A stretch of 64,000 nucleotides of DNA. Origin: Candidatus Electryonea clarkiae (GTDB lineage Bacteria; Electryoneota; Electryoneia; Electryoneales; Electryoneaceae). Location: NCBI GenBank assembly GCA_030765455.1, contig JAVCCM010000120.1, forward strand, positions 1 to 64,000, written 5' to 3'. The stretch's first letter is position 1. Each line of letters opens with the position of its first letter. The notes beneath the pieces were generated by a model. That model had not been told where the DNA came from. It saw only the letters and a list, made by a program, of their open reading frames with translations, and ran no database searches. Below are positions 44,881 through 53,922 of this stretch, piece by piece. The translations under genes were made by a program, and so were the position numbers.

Positions 44881-46155
44881 ATGGGGAAAATGGAAGCTGA
44901 AGTCCAAAAACAAATATCTGTGCTCTTGATTGATAAGTCAATGACGGAGCTGGATGAACTGGAAACTGCCCTACGGATATATGGCAACTGTGAAATTAGA
45001 AAATTTGACAATATTAACAGCGCTATCCGGGGCATCTCTTCAGATCAGCCGGATCTCATTATAACTGAATGGGCATTAAAAGATTATACTGCAGCAGAGT
45101 TATTACAACTTCTGCAATCAAGAGCTGAATGGAAAGATATACCGGTTTTATTATGTACTGCTAACAAAAATCCGGCAATAATCAGCCGCGCAAGACGTTT
45201 TGGTGCAAGGCAGATTTTTAGTAAGCCTATCAATCAAAATATGCTAAGCATGTCTTTAAAGAAATTGTTCCCCACAACATCCAAAAAAGCAAAATCATCC
45301 GGTTCAGAGGATGATATTCGAAAACAACTGCTAAGTATTGATAAGCTCGCTCCTCCACCCTTGCTTGTGAGCGCCATAATCGAGGTAAACAATGATCCTC
45401 ATTCGTCCGGGCAGGATTTAGCTGAGGTAGTAAAACAGGACCAGTCGCTGACCTCGAAGATTCTCAAAATAGTGAACAGCGCTTATTATGGTATGTACCG
45501 CAAAGTAGGAAATATAAACCATGCTATTGTTCTTCTCGGATTTGAAGAAGTAAAGAACATTACACTTGCAGCATGTGTTCTCCAAAATTATTCTACTGAT
45601 GACAAGGGAAATTTCGATTGGAATTCGTTCTGGCTGCATTCTCTTGAGGTGGCTAACATAGCTTCAAAAATCGCCGAGAAAATTCCGAAAGTCAAGCCAG
45701 ATGATGCTTTTGTCGTTGGTCTCCTCCATGATTTCGGGAAGGTAATTCTGCATCAGTATTTTCCTGATCTATTCAATATTATTCTTGAAAATGCCGAAAT
45801 GTTAAGCTTATCGGAACATCAAGTTTCAAGAAAAATGCTTGGAATCGATCACGCTGAAATTGGCGAGATTGTTGCTCGAAGTTGGAAATTCCCCGAACCA
45901 CTTTTAAAAGCTATTGCAAATCATCACACACCTTCAATAGCCAGCAGTCAGGATTTGGATATACATATTGCACACATTTCAAATTATTTTGCGCATCGTT
46001 TTGGAATGGGTAAAAGCGGAAATCCTGTACCCGATAAACCGTACGAAAAATCTTTAGAATTATTAGGTCTAAAGGGAAAAGATCCTGAAGCTGTCTGGGA
46101 ATCATTCAAGATAGACTCCTCGAAATTCGCTAATATTATTGAGTCGGTAGAGTAA
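44881..46155 (+). CDS. degenerate receiver plus HDOD protein
   Basis: 424 residues. The N-terminal receiver-like domain (residues 10-130) keeps Asp18 in LLIDKS, the Thr in LLCTAN and the Lys in SKPINQN, but the phosphoacceptor position in LIITEWALKDY is Glu63 rather than Asp. It is therefore probably not phosphorylated and may sit in an active-like state. The HDOD domain (about 150-350) has LAPPPLLVSAIIEV, DQSLTSKILKIVNSAYYG, FWLHSLEVANIA and VGLLHDFGKVIL with the His-Asp pair. ATG codons at 44881 and 44890 are both possible. It follows the hybrid kinase gene by 58 bases, which suggests one signalling unit. Confidence 0.87.
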   Translation: MGKMEAEVQKQISVLLIDKSMTELDELETALRIYGNCEIRKFDNINSAIRGISSDQPDLIITEWALKDYTAAELLQLLQSRAEWKDIPVLLCTANKNPAIISRARRFGARQIFSKPINQNMLSMSLKKLFPTTSKKAKSSGSEDDIRKQLLSIDKLAPPPLLVSAIIEVNNDPHSSGQDLAEVVKQDQSLTSKILKIVNSAYYGMYRKVGNINHAIVLLGFEEVKNITLAACVLQNYSTDDKGNFDWNSFWLHSLEVANIASKIAEKIPKVKPDDAFVVGLLHDFGKVILHQYFPDLFNIILENAEMLSLSEHQVSRKMLGIDHAEIGEIVARSWKFPEPLLKAIANHHTPSIASSQDLDIHIAHISNYFAHRFGMGKSGNPVPDKPYEKSLELLGLKGKDPEAVWESFKIDSSKFANIIESVE

Positions 46156-46334
46156 CATTCCCCCAACTATTAATTGCTTCACATGTATTCCATTTATTAA
46201 TGATTTCTGCTCGTGCAAGTTAGGAAAAACAATTTTTTGCTTGCAGAACGGGAGTTTCCTTTTTACATTACTTTGTAGTATTGCTTGATGAGTTTCACGC
46301 ATCCCCGCGACTGAATTACTCAACTGGAGATACT

Positions 46335-48704
46335 ATGTACTGTCAATCTTACGTCCGGGAAGCAGTTCTACGGAAATTCTTGCCCATCATTGAGATTCCA
46401 GCAAAATCTCATAATCGAAGTTCTCCAATCCTTTCAGAACTAATTACAGTTTTTCTTTTCAGCTTTCTGTGTTTTTCTGTCTTTTTAGCTGTACCTCCAT
46501 CCTTCGCTCAGGACAGCCTCGGTATCAGAGTGCTGGACAAATACGAGACTTATTCATCTTTTATTGATGTGGATTTTATCGAGGATTACACCCTGATTGC
46601 GGCTGGGTGGTCTGGATTGCTTGTTGTATCTGGGATTGAAGATGAAGATCCTGAGATAGTAGGACAATATGGTGAGGATGATGAATTTATCTGGACTGTC
46701 ATGGTCAGTGAAAATAGGGCGCTAACGATCGGAACTTACTTGACGCTTTATGACATTTCGGATCCGCTCAATATTGAAAGTGTATCAAGAGTAGAAATAC
46801 CATCATTAATCTCCGATAGAAAGGTAATCTGGCAGGGAGACCGCATAATATCATATCAAATGCATGAAATTGCCATTTACGAATACCAGGAAAACGGCGA
46901 TACAGAACTTCTGCAGACTATTTCAATAGATAATCAGGATAGCCGCCTTGAAGATATTGATCTCTGGGATAATTACATCATTGCTCTCTACGTGATTGAA
47001 GAAGAAGGATCACTGTTTATATGGGATATTACCGATCTCGAGAATATCCCGGAACCATACGTGATTGATGGAATAACCGACAATCAGCATTGGGGTGATT
47101 TATCTGTTGAGGATGGTATTGCAGCAGTGACACTTGGAAGTACTCTTAGACTAATCGATATAAACCCGCCTGAGTCTTCAGAAATCATTGCGTTCTATAA
47201 TCATCACGGTAGAACCCAACTATATTGTCCGGTTATAAATGGGCATAACATTTTTACATTCTCCTTTGATTTTCGATCCGCTCCCATAATTAACTCTTAT
47301 CGTTTGAACGAAGAATCTGATCTCGTATTAAGTGATTACGCCTTCTTGACTTATGTCAATACCTACCTGCAAGGTATGAAATGGCATGAAGGCGCGATGT
47401 TTCAAATCGAAGAGTCCCAAGGACTTAAATATGTCCCTGTCAATGATGAGGGAGAATTTGGAGAAGTATATACCTGGGATCCCGTTGATGATTTCAGGAA
47501 TGCTGTCAAATTGGGCGAGATGCTGATTTTTAATAATGGTTGGGAAAATTTATCGCTTTTTGATGGCAATCTGAATGATGAACTAATACTGAGAGATATT
47601 TTTAATCCTGAGGGTATGCGCAGTTCACATATCATAGCATCAAACGATGATGTTGGGCTATTATATACAACAAGTGCCAATCCGGAAACGTATTACGAAA
47701 ATGAATTTTATCTAATTACACCGGATCATGATAATCCCCAGACAATTGAATTAGGGGGACTAATCCAGACCTCTAATGCAACCTATCTATCAACTATTCA
47801 GAATGATATTCTATATACTCGCAACCATGGGCATTTCTGCGATATTATTGATATATCGGATGTTGACAACCCAGAGGTTGTCAGTAGTTTTGAAATGGCG
47901 ACAAATGCCGGTCAAATGCAGTTGTTTTCCTCGGAAAATTGTCTCCTCGTTTTAGAGGATTATGTTTTATATTCTTATCATCAGATAACGATCTATGATA
48001 TTTCGGATCCTTTAGAACCCGTGCAAGTCTCTTCGATAGATAGTATAGTACCATATCAATTACCAAAACTTGACGATGGTTTTTTATTTTTGAAAGATGA
48101 AAACTATACTTGGACTGTTTATTCCCTCGAAGATCCTGCAAACCCGGAAATAGTTATGGAAATTGAACACGAGGAAGCTGTGGGTCAAGTTCTGGATTAT
48201 TTTAATGGTTTTTTACTGACTTCGAACTATCATGATGGTGATGAACCTGTGCAGAGGATAGAAGTGTACGATTTGAACGACTTCGAGGAAGCTGAACTTG
48301 TAGCTCAGTACCCGATTACGAGGTCTCCGGGTTGGGGTGAACTTCAAGATGATCGAATTATTGTATCCTGGGGGCATGGTATCGGCTTGTTCGAATGGGA
48401 ACCGATGGGTGCTGAAGAGCGGCAGGTCTCAAGTCTTCCCATAAAGCCCGCACTCAATATTTATCCCAATCCAGCCAATCCGGATGCGATCCTGACCTTT
48501 GATTTACCTCAAAACGCATTGCTTAAGATAGATATGTATGATCTCCTTGGCAGGCATATATCTCAACTTGCAGATAATACATTTAAAGCAGGAAATCACA
48601 AGTTTCATATCGATGGAAGAAATATTCAATCAAGCGGGATTTATTACATAAAAGCACAAACAGACAATTGGTCGGAAACACGGAAATTTGTAATGCTGAA
48701 GTGA
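46335..48704 (+). CDS. LVIVD-type beta-propeller T9SS cargo protein 1
   Basis: 789 residues from the ATG at 46335, six bases after CTGGAG; an upstream TTG at 46281 is less likely. Unlike its three paralogues it has a longer N-terminus (about 40 residues) before the hydrophobic signal segment FLFSFLCFSVFLAVPPSFAQ. The mature protein starts DSLGIRVLDKYE. Propeller blades carry LLVVSG, LYDISDPLNIE, WDITDLENIPEP, IYDISDPLEPVQV and YSLEDPANPEIV. The sorting tail has YPNPANPDAI, DMYDLLGRHI and KFVMLK. First of four tandem copies; probably a secreted or surface protein of unknown ligand. Confidence 0.87.
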   Translation: MYCQSYVREAVLRKFLPIIEIPAKSHNRSSPILSELITVFLFSFLCFSVFLAVPPSFAQDSLGIRVLDKYETYSSFIDVDFIEDYTLIAAGWSGLLVVSGIEDEDPEIVGQYGEDDEFIWTVMVSENRALTIGTYLTLYDISDPLNIESVSRVEIPSLISDRKVIWQGDRIISYQMHEIAIYEYQENGDTELLQTISIDNQDSRLEDIDLWDNYIIALYVIEEEGSLFIWDITDLENIPEPYVIDGITDNQHWGDLSVEDGIAAVTLGSTLRLIDINPPESSEIIAFYNHHGRTQLYCPVINGHNIFTFSFDFRSAPIINSYRLNEESDLVLSDYAFLTYVNTYLQGMKWHEGAMFQIEESQGLKYVPVNDEGEFGEVYTWDPVDDFRNAVKLGEMLIFNNGWENLSLFDGNLNDELILRDIFNPEGMRSSHIIASNDDVGLLYTTSANPETYYENEFYLITPDHDNPQTIELGGLIQTSNATYLSTIQNDILYTRNHGHFCDIIDISDVDNPEVVSSFEMATNAGQMQLFSSENCLLVLEDYVLYSYHQITIYDISDPLEPVQVSSIDSIVPYQLPKLDDGFLFLKDENYTWTVYSLEDPANPEIVMEIEHEEAVGQVLDYFNGFLLTSNYHDGDEPVQRIEVYDLNDFEEAELVAQYPITRSPGWGELQDDRIIVSWGHGIGLFEWEPMGAEERQVSSLPIKPALNIYPNPANPDAILTFDLPQNALLKIDMYDLLGRHISQLADNTFKAGNHKFHIDGRNIQSSGIYYIKAQTDNWSETRKFVMLK

Positions 48705-48875
48705 TTACAGGGATATACAGGATTGACACGATAATTTCTTTGCGGCTTAGCGGCTTTGCGCGAGAAAAGACTGTTTCACGCAAAGATCACAAACAAAATC
48801 AGAGTGTTCTGTTGCTCTGTTGAAAAGTCTTTATAGTTAAGAGTAATAATCATGATAATCCTGTTAATCATGTCC
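48703..48875. repeat. intergenic palindromic cassette 1
   Basis: It starts at the stop of cargo gene 1 with GATTACAGGGATATACAGGA, then CTTTGCGGCTTAGCGGCTTT and, inverted, TTTCACGCAAAGAT. It ends near AATCCTGTTAATCATGTCC, an inverted match to its own beginning. The same ordered parts recur after genes 2, 3 and 4. Confidence 0.75.
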
Positions 48876-48882
48876 AAAAATT

Positions 48883-48944
48883 GTTGAGAGAACAATCCTC
48901 GCCAGGGAAGGCGGGGTAAAGATAATATCTTTTGGAGGTTCATC
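48883..48944 (+). promoter_or_regulatory. conserved leader of cargo gene 2
   Basis: The leader is nearly identical to 51417-51477 (two substitutions and one indel over about 62 bases). It contains the stem CCTCGCC/GGCGGGG (48897-48903 with 48910-48916, one G-U pair) and ends in the ribosome site TTTGGAGG nine bases from the ATG. It may be a transcript-level control element or simply part of a recent duplication. Confidence 0.6.
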
Positions 48945-51227
48945 ATGTACGGTTTACGTAAGTTTTTCAGAGCGCTGCTGATATTCGCGGCGCTGATACT
49001 CGTAGCAGGACAAACCACCGCCCAGGACAGCCTGGGGATAAGCATCCTCGACGCCAGGCAATCGCTTGATTTATTTTACGGAGCTGCTCTATATGATGAC
49101 TATATGATAATAGCTGCGGGGCGGTCGGGAATGCTGGTTATATCTGATGCGCTTGGAGAGAATCCAGAAATCGTAGCGCAGGTCAGCGTTGAAAACGATA
49201 GAGCGCTGAATGTTTTGGTAAAAGACAGCCTTGCTCTCCTGATGCTTGATGAGAACATCATCATGTTCGATTTGTCAGATCCGTCATCTCCAGAAGAGTT
49301 ATGGCGGGATGAGATGCCAAATAGTTTTAGATATACTACTGCTCTTTGGTCTCGTGACTGGATATACTGTTACTCGCCATTAGGCGATATCTACATCTTT
49401 TTGCTTCAAGAAGAAGGCAATATCATCCATGATGAAACAATTCATGCTGTTGATTATAGCGATATGGAGGGTCATCTTTTTGATATAACGATATGGAGCG
49501 ACTATCTTTTTGCGACTTTTCTCGATAGCGGTGAATACCGATTAGCTGCATGGGATATCAGTGATCCAGGTGAACCGGAAGAAATAGCTGTTCCCGATGA
49601 TATCGAGTTTGATGGAAACTATGTGCAGATTGATGTCAATGATGGTGTGGCGGTAATTACCTCAGGCTCATCGCTCTTTCTTGCAAACGTTGATCCGCCG
49701 GAACAATCGGAGGTTGTTGTCACCTGGATTAATCCAAGTGAACAAAGTTTATACCATCCAATGCTTATTGAGAATAAAATTGTGCTGAGAGAAGGCCTAA
49801 CGACTCTTCTTTCGTTTGGAGTAGATCAAGATTTAGAAATCACGCCTGTTGATAGTATTCCATTGTTTTCAGACAATACTCCTGATTTGATCAATTATGA
49901 AAACCTTGTTTATTGGGCGGATCGTTCATCCGGGTTTTCCATAATTGAAGTTGAGGATTCCGGAAATTTCAACGAAATAATCAACTTGGACCCGGTAGAA
50001 ACTTTCGGTTCCTGTTCGTGGATCGGTGATATGATGATTGTGAATACTTCCGAGCCTGGAGTATTCATATTTGATGGAACATCGACTGATGAGCTGTCAC
50101 TGCTTGGTAGTTTTCTCCCGGAAGGACAGGTAAATGGTTCAGTCCATGCTTTCAATAGTTTAATTGGAATATCAAACTGGCATGATCATCATGGAGGGTA
50201 TGAACCCCATGAGGTTTCAACCTGGCTGATTACTGCCCACCCGGATGATCATTTCCAACCTATGCTGCGAAGCAGCCTTCCTGCTTCAAACCACTATGCC
50301 ATGGTTTATGAGGATTCATTGCTATATTCATTGTTGCGTGAGGGTTATGACGATACAAACCTTGAAATATTCGACATTTCTGACCTGGATGATCCGCAGT
50401 TGATCACGTCAGTAGAACTTCCAATAGATGATTGGGTGAGTGATTTGATTGAATATGAAAACAATCTTTATATCTTCAGTCGTACCGAGGACTATAGATA
50501 TCAAATTGACATATACTCATTGAATGATCCTGAAAATCCGGAAGAAGCAGCAACACTTAGGCTCGAAGATCATGCATCATCTACTCCTGTTTTTGTAAAT
50601 GACCTGTTGCTCCTTGCAGGACCTGTCGGCCCAACTCGCGTCTATTCTTTGGAAGATCCATTCGAACCAGTGTTGATTGATACGCTCTTCAATAGAGGGT
50701 CTGGAATTGAAATATTGGATCACGAAAATAACTATCTGCTTACTCAAAAGAGTACTTATGAAAGCTCTTTTCCCGATACAATCGAAATATATGATATCAG
50801 TAATCTTGAGAACCCGGAACGAATAGCCTGGTATCCGATAACAGGAAATTCAATCAATGGATACCTGGAAGATGACAGGATAATAATATCATGGGGGCAT
50901 GGTATAGGATTGTTCGAATGGGAGCCTGCCAGTGTAAATAACAGGGATAATACTGTTATGCCTTCATATCCAAACCTGAACGTTTACCCTAATCCATCAA
51001 ATCCGAATTCAATTATTTCAGTTGATTTGCCTGTTGAGAGTCTCGTGCGGTTAGAAGTATTTGACCTGCTCGGACGACAGGTGACCCAACTCTCAAATAA
51101 TACACTCACAGCAGGAAAGCATAAATTCCACCTAAATAGTATCGCTTTCCCCTCAAGCGGGACATATTATATAAGAGCGAAATCGGATAATTGGTCGGAA
51201 ACGCAAAAAATAGTGATAATTAAATGA
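48945..51227 (+). CDS. LVIVD-type beta-propeller T9SS cargo protein 2
   Basis: 760 residues. Signal peptide MYGLRKFFRALLIFAALILV is cut near TTAQ, and the mature start is DSLGISILDARQS. Blades include GMLVISDALGENPEIVAQV, MFDLSDPSSPEELW, WDISDPGEPEEIA, IFDISDLDDPQLI, YSLNDPENPEEAA and IYDISNLENPERIAW. The end of the propeller has SWGHGIGLFEWEP, the same as in cargo 1. Tail: YPNPSNPNSI, EVFDLLGRQV, SSGTYYIRA and QKIVIIK. The ribosome site GGAGG is nine bases upstream. It shares leader and signal peptide with genes 3 and 4 but differs widely across the propeller. Confidence 0.9.
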   Translation: MYGLRKFFRALLIFAALILVAGQTTAQDSLGISILDARQSLDLFYGAALYDDYMIIAAGRSGMLVISDALGENPEIVAQVSVENDRALNVLVKDSLALLMLDENIIMFDLSDPSSPEELWRDEMPNSFRYTTALWSRDWIYCYSPLGDIYIFLLQEEGNIIHDETIHAVDYSDMEGHLFDITIWSDYLFATFLDSGEYRLAAWDISDPGEPEEIAVPDDIEFDGNYVQIDVNDGVAVITSGSSLFLANVDPPEQSEVVVTWINPSEQSLYHPMLIENKIVLREGLTTLLSFGVDQDLEITPVDSIPLFSDNTPDLINYENLVYWADRSSGFSIIEVEDSGNFNEIINLDPVETFGSCSWIGDMMIVNTSEPGVFIFDGTSTDELSLLGSFLPEGQVNGSVHAFNSLIGISNWHDHHGGYEPHEVSTWLITAHPDDHFQPMLRSSLPASNHYAMVYEDSLLYSLLREGYDDTNLEIFDISDLDDPQLITSVELPIDDWVSDLIEYENNLYIFSRTEDYRYQIDIYSLNDPENPEEAATLRLEDHASSTPVFVNDLLLLAGPVGPTRVYSLEDPFEPVLIDTLFNRGSGIEILDHENNYLLTQKSTYESSFPDTIEIYDISNLENPERIAWYPITGNSINGYLEDDRIIISWGHGIGLFEWEPASVNNRDNTVMPSYPNLNVYPNPSNPNSIISVDLPVESLVRLEVFDLLGRQVTQLSNNTLTAGKHKFHLNSIAFPSSGTYYIRAKSDNWSETQKIVIIK

Positions 51228-51412
51228 TCACAGGGATGCACAGGATTGACAAGATAATTTCTTTGCGTCTTTGCGTTAGAAAAGAAAAGACAATTTCGCG
51301 CAAAGCCGCAAAGACGCAGAGTAAGATATGCAGGTAAATTTGAGCTATGAATATTATTACGGATTAAAATTACGAGACCTAAAATCTTGTTAATCATGTA
51401 AATCATGTCTAA
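51225..51412. repeat. intergenic palindromic cassette 2
   Basis: Parts in the same order as cassette 1: GATCACAGGGATGCACAGGA at the stop codon, CTTTGCGTCTTTGCGTT, then the inverted CGCGCAAAGCCGCAAAGACG. It ends in AATCTTGTTAATCATG followed by AAATCATGTC. The inner CTTTGCG palindrome is best preserved here (about 51261-51318). Confidence 0.75.
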
Positions 51413-51416
51413 AATT

Positions 51417-51477
51417 GTTGAGAGAACATTCCTCGCCAGGGAAGGCGGGTAGAGATAATATCTTTTGGAGGTTCATC
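51417..51477 (+). promoter_or_regulatory. conserved leader of cargo gene 3
   Basis: A near copy of 48883-48944, including the CCTCGCC ... GGCGGG hairpin and the TTTGGAGGTTCATC ribosome region. The hairpin loses its outermost pair compared with the other copy. Confidence 0.6.
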
Positions 51478-53769
51478 ATGAACGGTTTACGGAAGTTATT
51501 TAGAGCGCTTTTGATATTCGTAGCGCTGATAGTACTCGCAGGACAGACCACCGCCCAGGACAGTCTGGGGATTAGCAAAGTTGATTTTACAGAATCCTAT
51601 GATTCATTCAGTGATGTAGCTTCCCTGGGTGAATATGCTCTTGTAGCATCGAATACCTCAGGATTAATGGTTATCTCAGGTTTTGGAGGGCAAAACCCGG
51701 AGATTGTTGCACAAGTTGGTGACGATATCGAGCCAGTTTCAGTTGTATTAGCCCAGGGTGACAGGGTATTGACTATTGGTGATTACTACACGTTTTATGA
51801 TTTTTCTAATCCTCTCAATCCACTTGAATTGGGACGCTCGGAAGTAACTGACGATGAAATCAGAACAAATCCCTATTGGCACACTATCATTTGGCACGAT
51901 TCACTTTTGATCAATTGGACCCTTAATGTAATCAATATATATGAGTTCGTTGGTGATACTGCGCGAGTGCATTTGTCAAGTATCCAGCTCGAACAAGATT
52001 TTGAGTTTGGTTACATACCAACTTGCAACGTATGGAATGATAAAATTTATGTCTCCTATCGAAATTCAGATGAAGAATATGAGTTTAGTTGTTGGGATAT
52101 TTCTGATCCAGAAGAACCGGTAGAAAGGTTTTTCCCTGAAGGATTCAACCTGGAGTTGGAGTATTTTGGAGACCTCGACATTCAAAATGGCATAGCGGCA
52201 ATCACGTATGGATCATCACTTACCCTGATAAACATCGATCCTCCAGAATCAGCAGAAATTTTAGATACCTGGAACTTCGATGATAACAGATCTATTCGAT
52301 ACCCGGTTTTTATTGATGATCATGTTTTAGTCCGTGGATGGATGTCATATGTATTGTTATCGCTTTCTTTTGACGAAAATTACAATATTACACTTGCCGA
52401 TAGTGTTCAAATGAATTATGGCGGACATGGTGGATATTGCCTGCAGGGAAATAATCTTGCACTAGCTGCTGGCAATAAAGGACTTATCACCATTGATTTA
52501 ACCGATCCAGAAAATCTTGATGACCCTGTAACCTTTGATCCAGTAGATCGATATTATACTGGTTCACGGTTCGGTACGGCGCTCCTGGTAAATAATGTTG
52601 AAGCAGGGATTTCAGTATTTGATGACGATTCTGATACAGATCTGCCATTTGAGGAAGTATTTCTCAGGGAGGGATATATTGGAGGATCCGTTCTTTCCTC
52701 GTCAGAAGATATCGCTGTTGTCAGTTGGTGGGATGGAGTGTACGAGGGTGAAGGTTTTACCCCGGCAGCGTACACACTTCAATTAATTACACCCAATCCC
52801 GAGGATCAATCTCAACCGGTTTTGCGCGGTATTATCCCCTCCACAAGCAGCAGATTCAGTAATCCAACTCAGGATGCTGTTTATGCTGTCAGTGATGATG
52901 AAGGAGAATTTTCCCTGGAAGTTTTCGATATCTCAGACATTGATTCCCCTATGTTAGAAGAAATTATCGAGTTGACCGATGTAGTTTACTCAGGCAAACC
53001 GTCTGTAAATGGCGATTATTTATATCTCGCGTTATCTACAATATTTGAAGAAAGAAAGCTTATCATTTATTCAATTGAAGATCCTCTTCATCCTGATGAG
53101 ATTGGTGACATTGAGATACATAGATCAGTGATATATGATAATATTGTCTTCAGTGGCAACAAGATGTTCTTACAAGATTATTTCGATATCAGAATCTATT
53201 CAATTGAAGATCCTGAAAATCCGGAAGAAATTGGTACTATCAGCAACCAGCCTGGGTCCTACCATGCGTTGGATTGCCAGGGGGATTATCTGCTTGTCAG
53301 CGTTCACCGACACCATCCACGTCTTGAAATCTACGATATAAGTGAACCGGATTCTGCCGTTCGTATTGCATGGTACACATTACCTAGAACTCCCTCTTGG
53401 GCATATATGGATGGCAGCCGTATTGTAGCAACATGGTCAAGAGGAACAGGATTGTTCGATTGGGAGGGATACGAACTGGATGTTAGATATCAATCTTCTC
53501 TACCCGCTAATCCTTCGCTGAATATTTACCCTAATCCTACTAATCCGGATTCTCGAGTAATTCTGTCACTCCCGGTTGATGGTCGAGCGTTCTTGTCTAT
53601 CTATGATATTCTTGGACGTGAAGTGGCTGTATTAACGGACATGGATATTAGCGCAGGAATGCACACATTCCAGTTGCCGGGAAGGATTTTGAATTCAAGC
53701 GGGACATATTTTTTAAATGCTGAATTTGGCGATTGGCAAGAAACGCAGAAGATTGTGATTCTCAAATGA
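51478..53769 (+). CDS. LVIVD-type beta-propeller T9SS cargo protein 3
   Basis: 763 residues from the ATG at 51478 (GGAGG nine bases upstream). An in-frame start at 51415 would put the leader hairpin into coding sequence and is rejected. The signal peptide MNGLRKLFRALLIFVALIVL is almost that of gene 2; the mature start is DSLGISKVDFTES. Blades: GLMVISGFGGQNPEIVAQV, FYDFSNPLNPLELG, WDISDPEEPVERF, VFDISDIDSPMLEE, IYSIEDPLHPDEIG and IYSIEDPENPEEIG. The tail has YPNPTNPDSR, SIYDILGREVAVL, SSGTYFLNAEFGDWQETQ and KIVILK. Its last residues are closest to gene 4. Repeated sequence in this array could recombine. Confidence 0.9.
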   Translation: MNGLRKLFRALLIFVALIVLAGQTTAQDSLGISKVDFTESYDSFSDVASLGEYALVASNTSGLMVISGFGGQNPEIVAQVGDDIEPVSVVLAQGDRVLTIGDYYTFYDFSNPLNPLELGRSEVTDDEIRTNPYWHTIIWHDSLLINWTLNVINIYEFVGDTARVHLSSIQLEQDFEFGYIPTCNVWNDKIYVSYRNSDEEYEFSCWDISDPEEPVERFFPEGFNLELEYFGDLDIQNGIAAITYGSSLTLINIDPPESAEILDTWNFDDNRSIRYPVFIDDHVLVRGWMSYVLLSLSFDENYNITLADSVQMNYGGHGGYCLQGNNLALAAGNKGLITIDLTDPENLDDPVTFDPVDRYYTGSRFGTALLVNNVEAGISVFDDDSDTDLPFEEVFLREGYIGGSVLSSSEDIAVVSWWDGVYEGEGFTPAAYTLQLITPNPEDQSQPVLRGIIPSTSSRFSNPTQDAVYAVSDDEGEFSLEVFDISDIDSPMLEEIIELTDVVYSGKPSVNGDYLYLALSTIFEERKLIIYSIEDPLHPDEIGDIEIHRSVIYDNIVFSGNKMFLQDYFDIRIYSIEDPENPEEIGTISNQPGSYHALDCQGDYLLVSVHRHHPRLEIYDISEPDSAVRIAWYTLPRTPSWAYMDGSRIVATWSRGTGLFDWEGYELDVRYQSSLPANPSLNIYPNPTNPDSRVILSLPVDGRAFLSIYDILGREVAVLTDMDISAGMHTFQLPGRILNSSGTYFLNAEFGDWQETQKIVILK

Positions 53770-53905
53770 TTACAGGGATGAACAGGATATACAGGATCAA
53801 TTCTTAGCGACTTTGCGCCTTTGCGAGAGAGAAAACTATTTCACGCAAAGATGCGAAGGTGCAAAGCTCGCAAATAATACAAATCATGTAAATCATGTCA
53901 AATAT
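53767..53905. repeat. intergenic palindromic cassette 3
   Basis: GATTACAGGGATGAACAGGA at the stop, ACAGGATCAATTCTTAGCGA, CTTTGCGCCTTTGCGAG, then the inverted TTTCACGCAAAGATGCGAAG and AATCATGTAAATCATGTC. It is shorter than cassettes 1 and 2. The hairpin leader of genes 2 and 3 is absent; only TATGGAGGTTCATC remains before the next ATG. Confidence 0.75.
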
Positions 53906-53922
53906 TTATATGGAGGTTCATC

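Noticed and set aside
46281-46334. Upstream TTG start for propeller gene 1
   Set aside because: The ATG at 46335 has CTGGAG at proper spacing. The extra 18 residues do not improve the signal peptide.
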